Assembly (NCBI GenBank): GCA_030431875.1
Contig: JAUIIG010000004.1
Coordinates: 1 to 64,000 of the forward strand
Direction: 5' to 3'
From: Alphaproteobacteria bacterium
GTDB taxonomy: Bacteria; Pseudomonadota; Alphaproteobacteria; Sphingomonadales; Sphingomonadaceae
Length of the DNA stretch: 64,000 bases
Shown: positions 9,701 through 18,902 of the stretch, in pieces
Numbering within the stretch: the stretch's first letter is position 1
How the letters are laid out: each line of letters starts with the position of its first letter
Program-made: the position numbers and the translations under genes
Notes under the pieces: generated by a model
Database searches by the model: none
What the model was told of the DNA's origin: nothing
What the model saw: the letters and a program-made list of their open reading frames with translations, nothing else

Positions 9701-9780
9701 GCAGCAAGCGCGATCGCGCTGGCTCCGGTAACGAGTAGGCGGGTGAACCGCAGGCGCGCGAAATCGGCAGTCATATTCAT
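6721..9780 (-). CDS. TonB-dependent outer-membrane receptor
   Basis: About 1,019 residues from the ATG at 9780, which has GGGGAGG upstream. A signal peptide ending AISSAAQAQA is followed by a plug domain with IVVTGSRI, PVPVTVVGAQEL, LNLRGLGVNRTLTLLNGRRVP and GSDAVAGVVNFVL. A long beta-barrel ends in YTVGARLRF with the terminal Phe typical of outer-membrane barrels. The size and plug style are those of the oligosaccharide or large-ligand receptors abundant in sphingomonads. It is divergent from a LysR gene across a 122-base gap and is followed by sulfatase and DUF3604 genes on its own strand. The ligand cannot be read from sequence. Confidence 0.93.
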   Translation of the reverse strand: MNMTADFARLRFTRLLVTGASAIALAAISSAAQAQANSEASAEEDAPPPANQDRIVVTGSRIATDGMQAPVPVTVVGAQELENLSPGALITAVTQLPQFYGSQTPNSGNFFTRSGYGSLNLRGLGVNRTLTLLNGRRVPSTSAFGGVDINLFPEAMIQSVETTTGGASAAYGSDAVAGVVNFVLDTNFEGIELSAQAGITSRDDGENYELSGIYGTSFAGGRGHFIVAGEYYDQEGIFTYDDRDWYQAWGTFGSGTQADPYRFVPNTVSANASFDGRISAPGTAIHQLVFDRNGNVSAYQPGTESQFPYGIPPARTAGSSNDDLGAEAPSLYPDLQRYSVFAYADYDVSDNLSVFAQYLHGKTSIWQYNTPRSSFGGTPTALTIFQDNFYLPDSLRQTMIDQGIESFTLRRMGSLEDIGLGFLDDETTQHIGVGGLTYELDNGWSIDAFYQYGHSQRVWEQRGLRVDRIFAAVDAVDDGTGNPVCRVSLFGNAFPGCQPLNLFGRGNASQGAIDYVTTFDAGQQITTPIAFAEDGFASGRTYSYTSPENKTNITTFEQHFAEISAAGDLVDLWAGPLAIAVGGSYRRDEILQLVQDVTNPSSDHVGGHPVLCNGEAPGLRGVNGADCANTVGIQYSKVSNIRGDAEVWEVFGEFLMPLADTDDFSANLNGAVRWADYSGSGSVWAYKGGLELGFADDQLRLRGTYSRDVRAGNLSERFDKTGGVATVDDPRTAAIEALNVTRFSGGNPAVNPEEADTFTIGAVFQPDFIPGFSMSLDYYDITIEGAISQVGNQSVLDRCFLQSAQEFCDLITLSTGAATPSAVGDIILVGDVFVNVAQAAVRGIDFEAGYNAPVNLFGGDEMLGARVFASWLLERSETNSSGVTTDFAGQTGATQNSGVYLPYADFKATGSITYSNGGFAALVQARHTGQGVQDVQLTEGVGIVDNTVDAVTYVDVRLGYTFELSGAELEVFGNVNNLFDEDPPVTPSYSAFLGYSSQYNASVYDVLGRRYTVGARLRF

Positions 9781-9902
9781 GGTGTTCGTATTCCTCCCCA
9801 ATATTTTGCGCGCAGTTGTCCTGTCAGGGGCGGGGAAAGCAACGCATGGCAAAGTGATAACTAGACTTAACTTTGTGATTATGCTTTGTTTCAGAATCTA
9901 TA

Positions 9903-10865
9903 ATGCCAGCACTACCTTTCACCCTGCGCCAGCTCGAAGTCTTCTCCAGCCTGGCAGAAACCCGCAGCTTCCGGCTGAGCGCGGACCAGCTGGGCATTTC
10001 GCAGGCTTCGGTCAGCAACCAGCTGAAGGTGCTGGAAGAACAGCTCGGCACCCGCCTGTTCGACCGCAAGCCCGGCCTGCGCCCGATCCTGACAGCCAAC
10101 GGCCAGGCCTTCCTAGAAGACCTGCGCGCTTTCGACGCGGCGGCTGCCACCCTTGCCTCGCACCGGCGCAGCATGGCGGACAGCAGCGACCAGCCGCTGC
10201 GGCTGCGGTTGCTGGTCGGCCAGGGGATGTTCGATGGCTATGTTCGCTCCAAGCTCGACGGGTTCTTCGCCCGCAATCCGCGGATCGAGCTGGATTTCGA
10301 GACCGTGCCGCCGTCGACCTCGATCCTCAGGTCCATTGAAACCGGCCGCTACGACTTCGCCCTGTTCAACCTGCGCGCGGACCAGCCGATTGCGCCGGAG
10401 CTCCGACGCCTGGCGCGCGTGCGCGGCGGCATCTTCGGGCACCGCAAGTTCGCCAAGGGCCACCGCCTCCCGCTCTCGCCCGAGCAGGTGAACCTCCTGC
10501 CCTTCGTGCTCCCCTCGGCCGGCAGCCGGCAGGAACGTGAACTGCTGCAATCGATCGACAGCTACGGCATAAGGCCGCGCAAGGTGGTAGGACATTCGCA
10601 GTATTACGATGTCATGGCTGCCATGCTCGAACGCGGGGTTGCCGTGGCCTCATTCTCGGACGCAATCCTGCCACGCTCGATGCGCGAGGAGGTGATCCGG
10701 CTGATGCCGGTGGAGGACTGGAACCTGCTGCTTTACAGCAAACCCGGCCCCGACGATCCGCAGCGCCAATTGGTGGAACGTTTCCTTGTCGGGAGCATCC
10801 TCGATGATCCCGATTTCCCCGCCTTGCAAAGCTACGACGTAGCCAGCGAGCAGGCCGCTTCCTAG
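9903..10865 (+). CDS. LysR family transcriptional regulator
   Basis: 320 residues. The N-terminal winged helix-turn-helix covers about residues 5-65 (TLRQLEVFSSLAETRSFRL, SQASVSNQLKVLEEQLGTRLF). A type-2 periplasmic-binding-like effector domain starts near residue 95 (LRLRLLVGQGMF). It is divergent from the TonB-dependent receptor, so control of the receptor and of its own expression from the shared 122-base region is the standard inference. The chosen ATG has no obvious Shine-Dalgarno sequence, and a TATAAT hexamer at 9899-9904 overlaps it. The next in-frame candidates would remove part of the DNA-binding domain, so I keep this start. Confidence 0.9.
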   Translation: MPALPFTLRQLEVFSSLAETRSFRLSADQLGISQASVSNQLKVLEEQLGTRLFDRKPGLRPILTANGQAFLEDLRAFDAAAATLASHRRSMADSSDQPLRLRLLVGQGMFDGYVRSKLDGFFARNPRIELDFETVPPSTSILRSIETGRYDFALFNLRADQPIAPELRRLARVRGGIFGHRKFAKGHRLPLSPEQVNLLPFVLPSAGSRQERELLQSIDSYGIRPRKVVGHSQYYDVMAAMLERGVAVASFSDAILPRSMREEVIRLMPVEDWNLLLYSKPGPDDPQRQLVERFLVGSILDDPDFPALQSYDVASEQAAS

Positions 10866-10868
10866 CCT

Positions 10869-12716
10869 CTAGGGCCGGTACCAGACCGGTGACGACCAGG
10901 CTCGTTCCTGCAGCCATGCCGGGGTCGCGTCAGACAGCGGAATGCCGCTCGCCACCGACAGGTAAGTCGCCCAGCGCGGGGTGGGGATTTCCAGCACGCG
11001 GGCGTAATAGATCGCCCGCTGCGAAGGGTCGAAGTCGGGGTCGGTCCAGGTGGTGAACAGCTCTGCCGCGCCAATGGTGTTGCTGTAGGTCGCCGTGGCC
11101 GCGTCCACCGTATTGCCGACCGGTTCCAGCCGCCCGTCCGCGCCAATGCTGCGCCCGTCGGACCATGCCACGTCGTAGATGCGCTCCATCGACCGGCCAC
11201 CCTCGCGCCACAGCTTGACGATCTGGATGCGGTCGAGGTTGCCCGAGGCCGGGTCCTTCACCGCCTGCACGATCAACGAGGGCGAGGCCCCGCCCGGCCT
11301 TGCCGTAAGGTTTCCGCCCATCGGCACGCCCCAGCGGTAGGCTGCGGCTGCCCAGTCGCCGCGCTCCACCCAGTCACCCACGCCGCCCCAGCCCGCGAAC
11401 AGGCGCACCTGCATGCGCGGGCCCGAGGTGGCGAAAGTCTCGCGCCGCTGCATGGCAGCGAAGATCGCCTCGCGGGTGTTCTCCTCCGCCCAGACACCGG
11501 TCAGGCCAGAGGCGCTGAGGTTGGCCAGCGGCCGCCCCAGGATCGGCGACAGTTCCTGCAGGATCTGCGCGGTGTCGCGGTGGGCATCGGACAGGCCCAG
11601 CCCGCCGGGGAAGTTGTCTTCCTCGCTCGAGCTCGCGCCCGAGTGGAAGTCCGATGCACCGACAAAGCCGAATTCGAACGGGTTGATACCCACGTCCTCG
11701 TCCAGCTGCATGCCGCGCTGCAGGCCGCTGCGGACGTAGGAGCCTGCCGGTTCGTTGTCGTCGGGCGAATAGAGCAGCTCGAAATCAGCGAACTCGTCGT
11801 CGGGCGACAGCAGCGGCAGGGTTTCGCTGGTGCCCTTGTTCTGGGTGATCTCCACCAGCGGCTCGTTGCGCGCGCGGCGGCGGGCATATTCGGGTCCGAT
11901 GGGCTCGCCGTAGGTATCGGCAAAGGCGAAGGCCCCGCCGCTGGAGAGGTTGGAATTATGCGGGATCATCAGGCTCTCGATGCCGCGCAGCCGGTTGTTC
12001 TCGGCATAGGCCCACAGCGCCTCAGGGTGCGTACTGTCAGTCGCGGCAAAGGGCATGGCCGGATAGTGTGGCCCGCGGAAGATCACGTTGCGGTGCAGGT
12101 GGCCGCCGTCGGACTGGCTGGTGGGCGAATATTCGAAGGCCACGAAGCTGGTGAACCGGCCGGGGCGGTAATGCCGCTCGGCAGCCGCTATGGTGTCCAT
12201 CCAGGTGTCGTGACTGCGACCCGGGTCCTGCAGGCCGGGCAGCGTCTCGCCGCGCAAGCCTGCCGCGACATAGCGGAAGAACTCGAACATGGCCGGACCG
12301 CCGTCGCTCTCGAACTGGCGCTGCCAGTCCGCCTGGTCACCCGGCAGCACGATCTCACCCGCCATGGCCGCGCGGACATTGCCGAGGAATTCCGCGTGAT
12401 CGGTCACGGCCAGGAAATCGAGCGGCGCATGGCGCTGGATGCGCTGGCCGAGGTAGTCGATCTCCTCACCCTGGGCATAGCGATAGGCATCGTCGGGCGT
12501 GGTATTGGTGTGTGAGGCCGCGGCGTCGAGCGAATAGCTGGTGTGCAGGTGCAGGTCGCCGAACAGCGCGCGCCGCTCGGCCGGGTTGGCCTCGAAGGCG
12601 ATGGCCGCGCTTTCCTGTACCGCCGCGCGCTCGCGGGAGACGTCCGCCGCTTCCTGCTGGGTGCAGGCCGCCAGCATGGCGCAGGCCGACAGCGCGGCCA
12701 CGTACACTTGTTGCAT
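10869..12716 (-). CDS. DUF3604 lipoprotein (PHP-like), copy 2
   Basis: 615 residues. The N terminus MQQVYVAALSACAMLAACTQQ is a lipoprotein signal with lipobox Cys at residue 18. The mature protein contains LFGDLHLHTSYSLDA and FLAVTDHAEFLG, the PHP-like metal motifs. It later has HNSNLSSGG, GASDFHSG and a C terminus QERAWSSPVWYRP nearly identical to copy 1. The N-terminal and C-terminal similarity identifies the two as paralogues about 6 kb apart, flanking the receptor and regulator. It converges on lysR (3-base gap) and is divergent from the hydantoinase gene. Substrate unknown. Confidence 0.82.
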   Translation of the reverse strand: MQQVYVAALSACAMLAACTQQEAADVSRERAAVQESAAIAFEANPAERRALFGDLHLHTSYSLDAAASHTNTTPDDAYRYAQGEEIDYLGQRIQRHAPLDFLAVTDHAEFLGNVRAAMAGEIVLPGDQADWQRQFESDGGPAMFEFFRYVAAGLRGETLPGLQDPGRSHDTWMDTIAAAERHYRPGRFTSFVAFEYSPTSQSDGGHLHRNVIFRGPHYPAMPFAATDSTHPEALWAYAENNRLRGIESLMIPHNSNLSSGGAFAFADTYGEPIGPEYARRRARNEPLVEITQNKGTSETLPLLSPDDEFADFELLYSPDDNEPAGSYVRSGLQRGMQLDEDVGINPFEFGFVGASDFHSGASSSEEDNFPGGLGLSDAHRDTAQILQELSPILGRPLANLSASGLTGVWAEENTREAIFAAMQRRETFATSGPRMQVRLFAGWGGVGDWVERGDWAAAAYRWGVPMGGNLTARPGGASPSLIVQAVKDPASGNLDRIQIVKLWREGGRSMERIYDVAWSDGRSIGADGRLEPVGNTVDAATATYSNTIGAAELFTTWTDPDFDPSQRAIYYARVLEIPTPRWATYLSVASGIPLSDATPAWLQERAWSSPVWYRP

Positions 12717-12809
12717 TGATCCTCCTCACGCTCGCGCGCCAGAAAGGCATTCTGCGCGCGGACTTGTCAACCTCGACAAGCTGCCCGCGCGCGCCCTAGA
12801 GGGTGCAGA

Positions 12810-15800
12810 ATGACCGGCACCTATCGCTTTGCAATCGACCGCGGCGGCACCTTTACCGACGTGGTGGCGCAAGTGCCTTCGGGCGAACTGGTGACCACCA
12901 AGCTGCTCTCCAGCGATCCGGCGCAATATGCCGATGCCGCGAGCGAGGCCGTACGGCGGATCGTGTCGGAACATGGCGAGGCACCGGTGGCGGAACTGCG
13001 GATCGGCACGACCATCGCCACCAATGCCCTGCTCGAACGGCAAGGCGCGCGGGTGGCGCTGGCGATCACGGCCGGCCATGCCGACGCTCTGAAGATCGGC
13101 AACCAGGCGCGGCCCGAGATCTTCGCCCGCCATATCGTCAAGCCCGAGCGGCTGGAGCAGCGCGTCATCGAGATCACCGAACGCGTGAGCGCCGATGGCG
13201 AGGTGCTGGTCCCGCTCGAAGAGGAAGCCGCGCGGCGCGACCTTGCTGCCCTGCGTGACGAAGGCTTCGAAGGCCTCGCCATTGTCCTGCTGCACGGCTG
13301 GACCTTCACCGCCCACGAGGCGCGGCTGGCCGAGATCGCGCGTGAGCTTGGCTTCACCCAGGTCAGCGCCAGCCACGAAGTCTCGCCGCTGATCCGGCTG
13401 GTGCCGCGCGGCGATACCAGCGTCGCTGACGCCTACCTTTCGCCCGTGATCCGCCAGTACGTCGAGCAGCTCGACGCGCGCCTGCCCAATCATGGCTCGC
13501 TGCGCTTCATGCAGTCGAACGGCGGCCTCGCCGATGCCCGCGCCTTTCGCGGCAAGGATGCCGTGCTGTCCGGCCCCGCCGGCGGTGTGGTGGGAATGGT
13601 CGAGACCGCGCAGGCCCTCGGCTTCTCCAAGCTGATCGGTTTCGACATGGGCGGCACCAGCACCGATGTCTGCCACTTCGCCGGCGAGTACGAACGGACG
13701 GGCGACAGCGTGGTGGCCGGCGTACGCATCGCTGCGCCGATGATGCAGATCCACACCGTGGCGGCAGGTGGCGGGTCGATCTGCCGCTTTGACGGACAAC
13801 GCCTGCGCGTCGGGCCGGAAAGCGCTGGAGCCGACCCCGGCCCGGCCTGCTACCGCAAAGGCGGACCGCTGACGGTGACCGACTGCAACGTGGTGCTGGG
13901 GCGCATCGACCCGGCGGAGTTTCCCAAGGTCTTCGGCCCTTCTGGCGATCAGCCGCTCGATCCCGCCGCCTCGCGCGCGCGACTGGAAGAAGTGGGCGCC
14001 AGCCTGCCCGAACCGATGGAACCGCATGCGCTTGCCGAGGGCTTCCTCGCGCTGGCAGTGGACGAGATGGCGAATGCCATTCGCCGCATCAGCACGGCGC
14101 GCGGGCACGACATAACCAACCATGCACTCGCCTGCTTCGGCGGGGCGGGCGGACAGTTCGCCTGCCGCGTGGCGGACGAGCTGGGCATTTCGACCGTGCT
14201 GGTCCACCCGCTGGCAGGAATGCTCAGCGCCTATGGCATCGGCCTTGCACCCGTGGTGGCGATCCGCGAGGCGGGCGTGGTGCGACCGCTGGCAGAGGAC
14301 TACTCCGACGCCTTGGCTGCGCTCGATGCACAGGTCACCGAAGACCTCACTGCGCAAGGCATAGCCGCTGACCGCATAGAACTTGTCCGCCGCCTGCGCC
14401 TGCGGTTCGAAGTCAGCGACACCACGCTTGACCTGCCACTGGGCGACGACGCCGAAGCGCATTTCCGCAGCGAGCACCGCCGCCGCTTCGGCTGGTCCGA
14501 CGAGCAAGCGCCCGTCATTCTTGAGGCGCTGAGCGTCGAAGGACGCGGCCAGAGCGGCGGACTCGCGACGCTCGCCGAGGTCTCGCAGCGCGGAACGCTG
14601 CAGGCCGGTGACACACTCGACGGCCCGGCGATGATCGCCGACCCCGGCTCCACCACCATCGTCGAAGCAGGCTGGCAGGCACGGCTGGCGGAAGACGGCT
14701 CGCTCGTCCTCCACCGCACGGCGCCGCGCGACCATGTGCCCGCGCGTGGCACCGCTGTCGATCCGCTCCGCCTCGCCATCTTCAACAACCGCTTCATGGC
14801 CATTGCCGAGGAGATGGGCGTGGTGCTGGAAAGCACGGCCAGCTCGGTGAACATCAAGGAACGGCTGGATTTCTCCTGCGCGCTGTTCGACGCTGGCGGT
14901 GCGCTGATCGCCAATGCGCCGCACATCCCGGTGCACCTCGGCTCCATGTCCGCCAGCATCGCCCGCGTAATCGACAACCGGGCAGGCTCGGCACGCGGTA
15001 TCCGGCGCGGCGATGCCTATTGCCTCAACGACCCCTACGCGGGCGGCACGCACTTGCCCGACGTGACCGTGATCGTGCCGGTGTTCGGCGATGATGGCGA
15101 CAGGCCCAGCGCATGGGTCGCCGCGCGCGGGCACCATGCCGACATCGGCGGGATTGCACCGGGCTCCATGCCGCCCGACAGCACCTCCATAGCGCAAGAG
15201 GGCGTGCGGCTGGACGACGTGCTGCTGGTGGACGAAGGGCGCTTCTGCGAGGCAGAACTGCGCGCCATCCTGAGTGCAGGCGACTATCCGGCGCGCAATC
15301 CCGACCGCAACATTTCCGACCTCAAGGCCCAGCTCGCCGCCTGCGCGCGCGGGGCAGACCTGCTCGCCGCTGCTGCCGAGGAGCACGGGGCAGACGTGCT
15401 CGCCGCCTATATGGGCCACGCGCTCGACCACGGGGAGGCCGCCGTGCGTGCCTTGGTGGAGCGGCTGACACCGGGTAGTTTCGCCTATGCCATGGACAAC
15501 GGCGCGACGGTGGAGGTGGAGGTTTCGATCGACCCCGATGCGCGCACCGCCCGCTTCGACTTCACCGGCACCAGCGCGCAACGGCCCGACAACTTCAACG
15601 CGCCGGAGGCGATCACCCGCGCTGCCGTGCTCTATTGCCTGCGCTGCCTGATCGACGATGCCATCCCGCTCAACGACGGCTGCCTGCGCCCGGTCGAGAT
15701 CGTGGTGCCCGAAGGCTCCATGCTCTCGCCGCAGCCGCCTGCCGCCGTCGTGGCAGGCAATGTCGAGACCAGCCAGGTCATCACCGATACCGTCTTCGCC

Positions 15801-16295
15801 GCACTGGGAGCCTTGGCGCCTTCGCAAGGCACCATGAACAACTTCACCTTCGGCGATGCCTCGCGGCAATACTACGAAACCATCTGCGGCGGCTCCGGCG
15901 CAGGACCCGATTTCGACGGCACCGATGCCGTGCAAACCCACATGACCAATTCGCGCCTTACCGACCCAGAGGTGCTGGAAACGCGCCTGCCGGTGCGGGT
16001 CGAACGGTTCGCCGTGCGCAAGCACTCGGGCGGGAATGGCGCTCACAAGGGTGGAGACGGTGTTGAACGCGTGATCCGGTTCCTCGAACCTATGCGCGCA
16101 CAGATCCTCGCCAATCGCCGCAAGTGTCCGCCACGCGGAATCGCAGGCGGCGCAGATGCGGCTGCAGGCGAGACCTTTGTCACGCGCGGCGACGGATCGG
16201 TGCTCGACCTTGGGGCGACCGGCGCGGCGGATATGTCGCCGGGAGAGACGATCACCATTCGCACCCCCGGCGGCGGGGGCTATGGCAAGCCATGA
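12810..16295 (+). CDS. 5-oxoprolinase / hydantoinase A-B fusion
   Basis: 1,161 residues, matching the fused eukaryote-like 5-oxoprolinase architecture rather than separate HyuA and HyuB subunits. The HyuA-type half starts with [13 protein letters not shown], an ASKHA-type ATP site, and has [15 protein letters not shown] near residue 275. The HyuB-type half begins near residue 650 ([20 protein letters not shown]) and ends with [13 protein letters not shown]. Family members hydrolyse 5-oxoproline or hydantoin-like lactams in an ATP-dependent reaction in the cytoplasm. The precise substrate is uncertain because the gene sits in an uptake locus rather than beside glutathione genes. The stop codon overlaps the next start in ATGA, showing translational coupling to the DUF2891 gene. 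Confidence 0.9.
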   Translation: MTGTYRFAIDRGGTFTDVVAQVPSGELVTTKLLSSDPAQYADAASEAVRRIVSEHGEAPVAELRIGTTIATNALLERQGARVALAITAGHADALKIGNQARPEIFARHIVKPERLEQRVIEITERVSADGEVLVPLEEEAARRDLAALRDEGFEGLAIVLLHGWTFTAHEARLAEIARELGFTQVSASHEVSPLIRLVPRGDTSVADAYLSPVIRQYVEQLDARLPNHGSLRFMQSNGGLADARAFRGKDAVLSGPAGGVVGMVETAQALGFSKLIGFDMGGTSTDVCHFAGEYERTGDSVVAGVRIAAPMMQIHTVAAGGGSICRFDGQRLRVGPESAGADPGPACYRKGGPLTVTDCNVVLGRIDPAEFPKVFGPSGDQPLDPAASRARLEEVGASLPEPMEPHALAEGFLALAVDEMANAIRRISTARGHDITNHALACFGGAGGQFACRVADELGISTVLVHPLAGMLSAYGIGLAPVVAIREAGVVRPLAEDYSDALAALDAQVTEDLTAQGIAADRIELVRRLRLRFEVSDTTLDLPLGDDAEAHFRSEHRRRFGWSDEQAPVILEALSVEGRGQSGGLATLAEVSQRGTLQAGDTLDGPAMIADPGSTTIVEAGWQARLAEDGSLVLHRTAPRDHVPARGTAVDPLRLAIFNNRFMAIAEEMGVVLESTASSVNIKERLDFSCALFDAGGALIANAPHIPVHLGSMSASIARVIDNRAGSARGIRRGDAYCLNDPYAGGTHLPDVTVIVPVFGDDGDRPSAWVAARGHHADIGGIAPGSMPPDSTSIAQEGVRLDDVLLVDEGRFCEAELRAILSAGDYPARNPDRNISDLKAQLAACARGADLLAAAAEEHGADVLAAYMGHALDHGEAAVRALVERLTPGSFAYAMDNGATVEVEVSIDPDARTARFDFTGTSAQRPDNFNAPEAITRAAVLYCLRCLIDDAIPLNDGCLRPVEIVVPEGSMLSPQPPAAVVAGNVETSQVITDTVFAALGALAPSQGTMNNFTFGDASRQYYETICGGSGAGPDFDGTDAVQTHMTNSRLTDPEVLETRLPVRVERFAVRKHSGGNGAHKGGDGVERVIRFLEPMRAQILANRRKCPPRGIAGGADAAAGETFVTRGDGSVLDLGATGAADMSPGETITIRTPGGGGYGKP

Positions 16296-17281
16296 CCAAG
16301 CTCTCGCCTGACATCGCCAGCCGCTTTGCCCGCACCGCGCTGGGGCATGTCGGGCAGGAATACCCCAACAAGCTCGACCACGTGATGGCAGGGGCGGAGG
16401 ACGCCCGCACCCCGCGCGAGCTGCATCCCGTCTTCTTCGGCAGCTTCGACTGGCATTCCTGCGTGCATTCGTGGTGGACCTTGCTCGCCTTGCGGCGGCT
16501 CCATCCGGAGCTGCCCGAAGCTGCGGAGATCGCGGCACTGGCGGAGCAGACCTTTACCGATGAGAAGCTGGCCGCAGAACTGGCCTATGCGCAGCGGCCC
16601 GAAGCGCGCGGGTTCGAGCGACCCTACGGCTGGGCATGGCTGCTCTACCTGCACCTCGAAGCTTCGCGGCACCAGGACCAGGCTTGGGCAACGCGACTGG
16701 AGCCACTGGCCCGGCATTTCGCCGCCGGGTTCACCAGCTATCTGGAAGTCCTGACCTATCCGATCACCGTTGGCACCCATTTCAATTCCGCCTTCGCCCT
16801 GACGCTTGCGGAGGAATGGGCGCGGACGTTCGATCCGGCGTTGCACACGGCCATCGCGGAATATGCCTCCGCAAAGTTTGGTCACTTCAAGGACTATCGC
16901 GGGTGGGAGCCGGGCGGTGACGAGTTCCTCTCGCCCGTCCTCTCCGTCGCCCTGTTGCAGAGCCGGATCATGGCGACCGGAGGCTTTGCGGACTGGTTTG
17001 CCGCGCTCCTGCCCGAGGGTGGGTGGCTGGAAACAAGCTGCTCTCCCGTAGCGGTGAGCGATGCCAGCGACGGCAAGATGGCGCACCTCGACGGGTTGAA
17101 CTTCAGCCGAGGATGGGCGCTACGCGCAATAGCGACCAAGCTGCCCGACCCGGCGCGTGCTGATGCAATGGAGCATCTGGCGGGCCAGCACATGGCCGCC
17201 TCGATGCATGCGATAGACGGGGATTACATGGGCTCGCACTGGCTGGCGAGCTTCGCCTTGCTGGCGCTGCTGGAGCGCTAG
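16292..17281 (+). CDS. DUF2891 family protein
   Basis: 329 residues starting at the ATG that overlaps the preceding stop in ATGA. A longer upstream frame exists but lies inside the hydantoinase gene. The segment HPVFFGSFDWHSCVHSWW is the signature I associate with DUF2891. It is rich in His and Trp and followed by helical repeats (LPEAAEIAALAEQTF, RPYGWAWLLYLHLEA) suggestive of an alpha/alpha toroid fold. GTHFNSAFALTLA and the C-terminal DYMGSHWLASFALLAL are also characteristic. No signal peptide is seen, so it is probably cytoplasmic. Function unknown; coupling to the oxoprolinase-like gene suggests a shared pathway. Confidence 0.82.
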   Translation: MTKLSPDIASRFARTALGHVGQEYPNKLDHVMAGAEDARTPRELHPVFFGSFDWHSCVHSWWTLLALRRLHPELPEAAEIAALAEQTFTDEKLAAELAYAQRPEARGFERPYGWAWLLYLHLEASRHQDQAWATRLEPLARHFAAGFTSYLEVLTYPITVGTHFNSAFALTLAEEWARTFDPALHTAIAEYASAKFGHFKDYRGWEPGGDEFLSPVLSVALLQSRIMATGGFADWFAALLPEGGWLETSCSPVAVSDASDGKMAHLDGLNFSRGWALRAIATKLPDPARADAMEHLAGQHMAASMHAIDGDYMGSHWLASFALLALLER

Positions 17282-17291
17282 GACCCGAAGG

Positions 17292-18824
17292 TCAGGCCGC
17301 CGACTGGCCCTGCGCGGCGGCAACCGCGACTTCGTCGAAATTGGCCAGCAGGGTTTCTTCCAGTTCGTCCGCCGGCATGGCCTTGTAGTAGAGCCAGCCC
17401 TGGATCTGGTCGCACCCCGCCGTGCGGACAAGCGCGGCCTGGGCTTCGGTTTCGACGCCCTCCGCCGTCACGTCCATGTCCAGCGAGCGGGCCACGGCGA
17501 TGGAGGCCAGCATCATGGCGTGAATGCCGTTGTCGCTAGCAGCTTCGACCACCAGCGAGCGGTCGAGCTTGAGCTTTTCGAAGCGGAACTGCCGCAGGAA
17601 GCCGATCGAGGCATAGCCGGTGCCGAAATCGTCGAGCACGATGCGCACGCCGAAATCGCGGATGACGTCCATCGAATTGCCGGCGATCACCGAATCCAGC
17701 ACCAAGTGCGTCTCGGTCACTTCCAGCTCCAGCCGTTCGGGCGGGAAGCCGGTCTCTTCGAGCAGGTAGCCCAGTTCGACAGGGAATTCGGGGTTACGCA
17801 GTTGCGCCGCCGAAACATTGATCGACAGCTTGATATTGCCCCAGTCGAGCGCGTCCTCGAACCCGCGACGCAGCACCCACATGCCGATCTGGTTGATCAG
17901 GCCCGATTCCTCGGCGACGGGGATGAACACGTTGGGGCCGATCTTCTTGCCATCGGGGCGTTCCCAGCGGATCAGCGCCTCGACTGCCACCACCTGTTGC
18001 GACCCGGCATCGACCAGTGGCTGGTAATGCAGCCGGAATTCTTCGTTTTCGAGCGCGGCGCGCATGTCGGCATCGAGCTCGCTCAGTTCCTCGCGCAAGG
18101 AATCGAATTCCTCGCTGAACCAGGTGCAGCGCATCTTGCCGGCGCGCTTCGAGGCATACATGGCAACGTCGGTACGGCGCAGCAGCTCTGACGAGGACAC
18201 GCCGTCGCCCGGCTCGCAGCGCGCGAGGCCGATGCTGGCACCGATCACGATCACGCGGTCATCGATGGTCAGCGAACGTGTCAGCCGCACCAGCAGACCG
18301 CGGCAGATGCCTTCGAGGATGTTCGAGGAGATCGGGCCGACCGCCAGCATGGCGAATTCGTCGCCGCCGAGGCGGTAGACGGTGGCTTCGGTGCCAGCAG
18401 CCTCGCTGAAGATCTCGGCACATTCCTTGATCAGGCGGTCGCCGACGAAGTGGCCATAGCTGTCGTTGACGAGCTTGAAGCCGTCGAGGTCGATCATGGC
18501 CAGCGCCGCGTGCTGGTTGTCGCCATCCAGCGTCTTGAAATCCTGGTGCAGCGCGCGCCGGTTGGGCAGTCCGCTGAGCCCGTCGGTCAGGCCGACCTTC
18601 TCCAGCGCGCCGATATTGGCAAAGCCGATGCGCACCAGCAGCAGGACAGCCGCGAGGTAGGCAAACAGGCTGCCAAGGATGACAACGGGGGAAAGCACGC
18701 CAGTGCCGCCCGATACCTGGACAACGGCATAAAGGATGCCGCCGAACACAGCGCTCAGCACCACCAACGGTACGAATACCGTCAGCCGGGGCGAAGTCTG
18801 TTCAATCTGGCGGAGATCCAGCAA
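17292..18824 (-). CDS. GGDEF-EAL bifunctional c-di-GMP protein
   Basis: 510 residues. Two membrane helices at about 15-40 and 44-66 are followed by a GGDEF domain (TDGLSGLPNRRALH, IDLDGF, RLGGDEFAM), so the cyclase active-site motif is intact. The EAL domain begins near residue 255 and carries EALIRW, INVSA, EVTETH, DDFGTGYAS, KLKLDR, AEGVETEAQ and QGWLYYKAM, all the metal and catalytic positions expected of an active phosphodiesterase. No PAS or other sensory domain is visible, so input must come through the short membrane region or be absent. It lies 78 bases upstream-to-downstream of the chemotaxis operon end, on the same strand, and may be co-transcribed with it. Confidence 0.92.
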   Translation of the reverse strand: MLDLRQIEQTSPRLTVFVPLVVLSAVFGGILYAVVQVSGGTGVLSPVVILGSLFAYLAAVLLLVRIGFANIGALEKVGLTDGLSGLPNRRALHQDFKTLDGDNQHAALAMIDLDGFKLVNDSYGHFVGDRLIKECAEIFSEAAGTEATVYRLGGDEFAMLAVGPISSNILEGICRGLLVRLTRSLTIDDRVIVIGASIGLARCEPGDGVSSSELLRRTDVAMYASKRAGKMRCTWFSEEFDSLREELSELDADMRAALENEEFRLHYQPLVDAGSQQVVAVEALIRWERPDGKKIGPNVFIPVAEESGLINQIGMWVLRRGFEDALDWGNIKLSINVSAAQLRNPEFPVELGYLLEETGFPPERLELEVTETHLVLDSVIAGNSMDVIRDFGVRIVLDDFGTGYASIGFLRQFRFEKLKLDRSLVVEAASDNGIHAMMLASIAVARSLDMDVTAEGVETEAQAALVRTAGCDQIQGWLYYKAMPADELEETLLANFDEVAVAAAQGQSAA

Positions 18825-18902
18825 TCTGTTTGTCCTGATGGGTCGTGGGTTCGGGGCAAGAGCAATAGGTGATTGTGCTTAAGATATGATAAACCTTTTA
18901 AA

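Noticed and set aside
7957..9738. A 593-codon plus-strand open frame opposite the TonB-dependent receptor
   Set aside because: It lacks a ribosome site and recognisable domains, and the receptor on the other strand is unambiguous from plug to terminal Phe.
12726..16538. A 1,270-codon open frame on the minus strand opposite the 5-oxoprolinase gene
   Set aside because: It is the antisense shadow of a real gene in GC-rich DNA. Its translation has a His/Arg/Gly/Ala-rich composition with no domain, while the plus strand has clear HyuA and HyuB motifs and proper starts.
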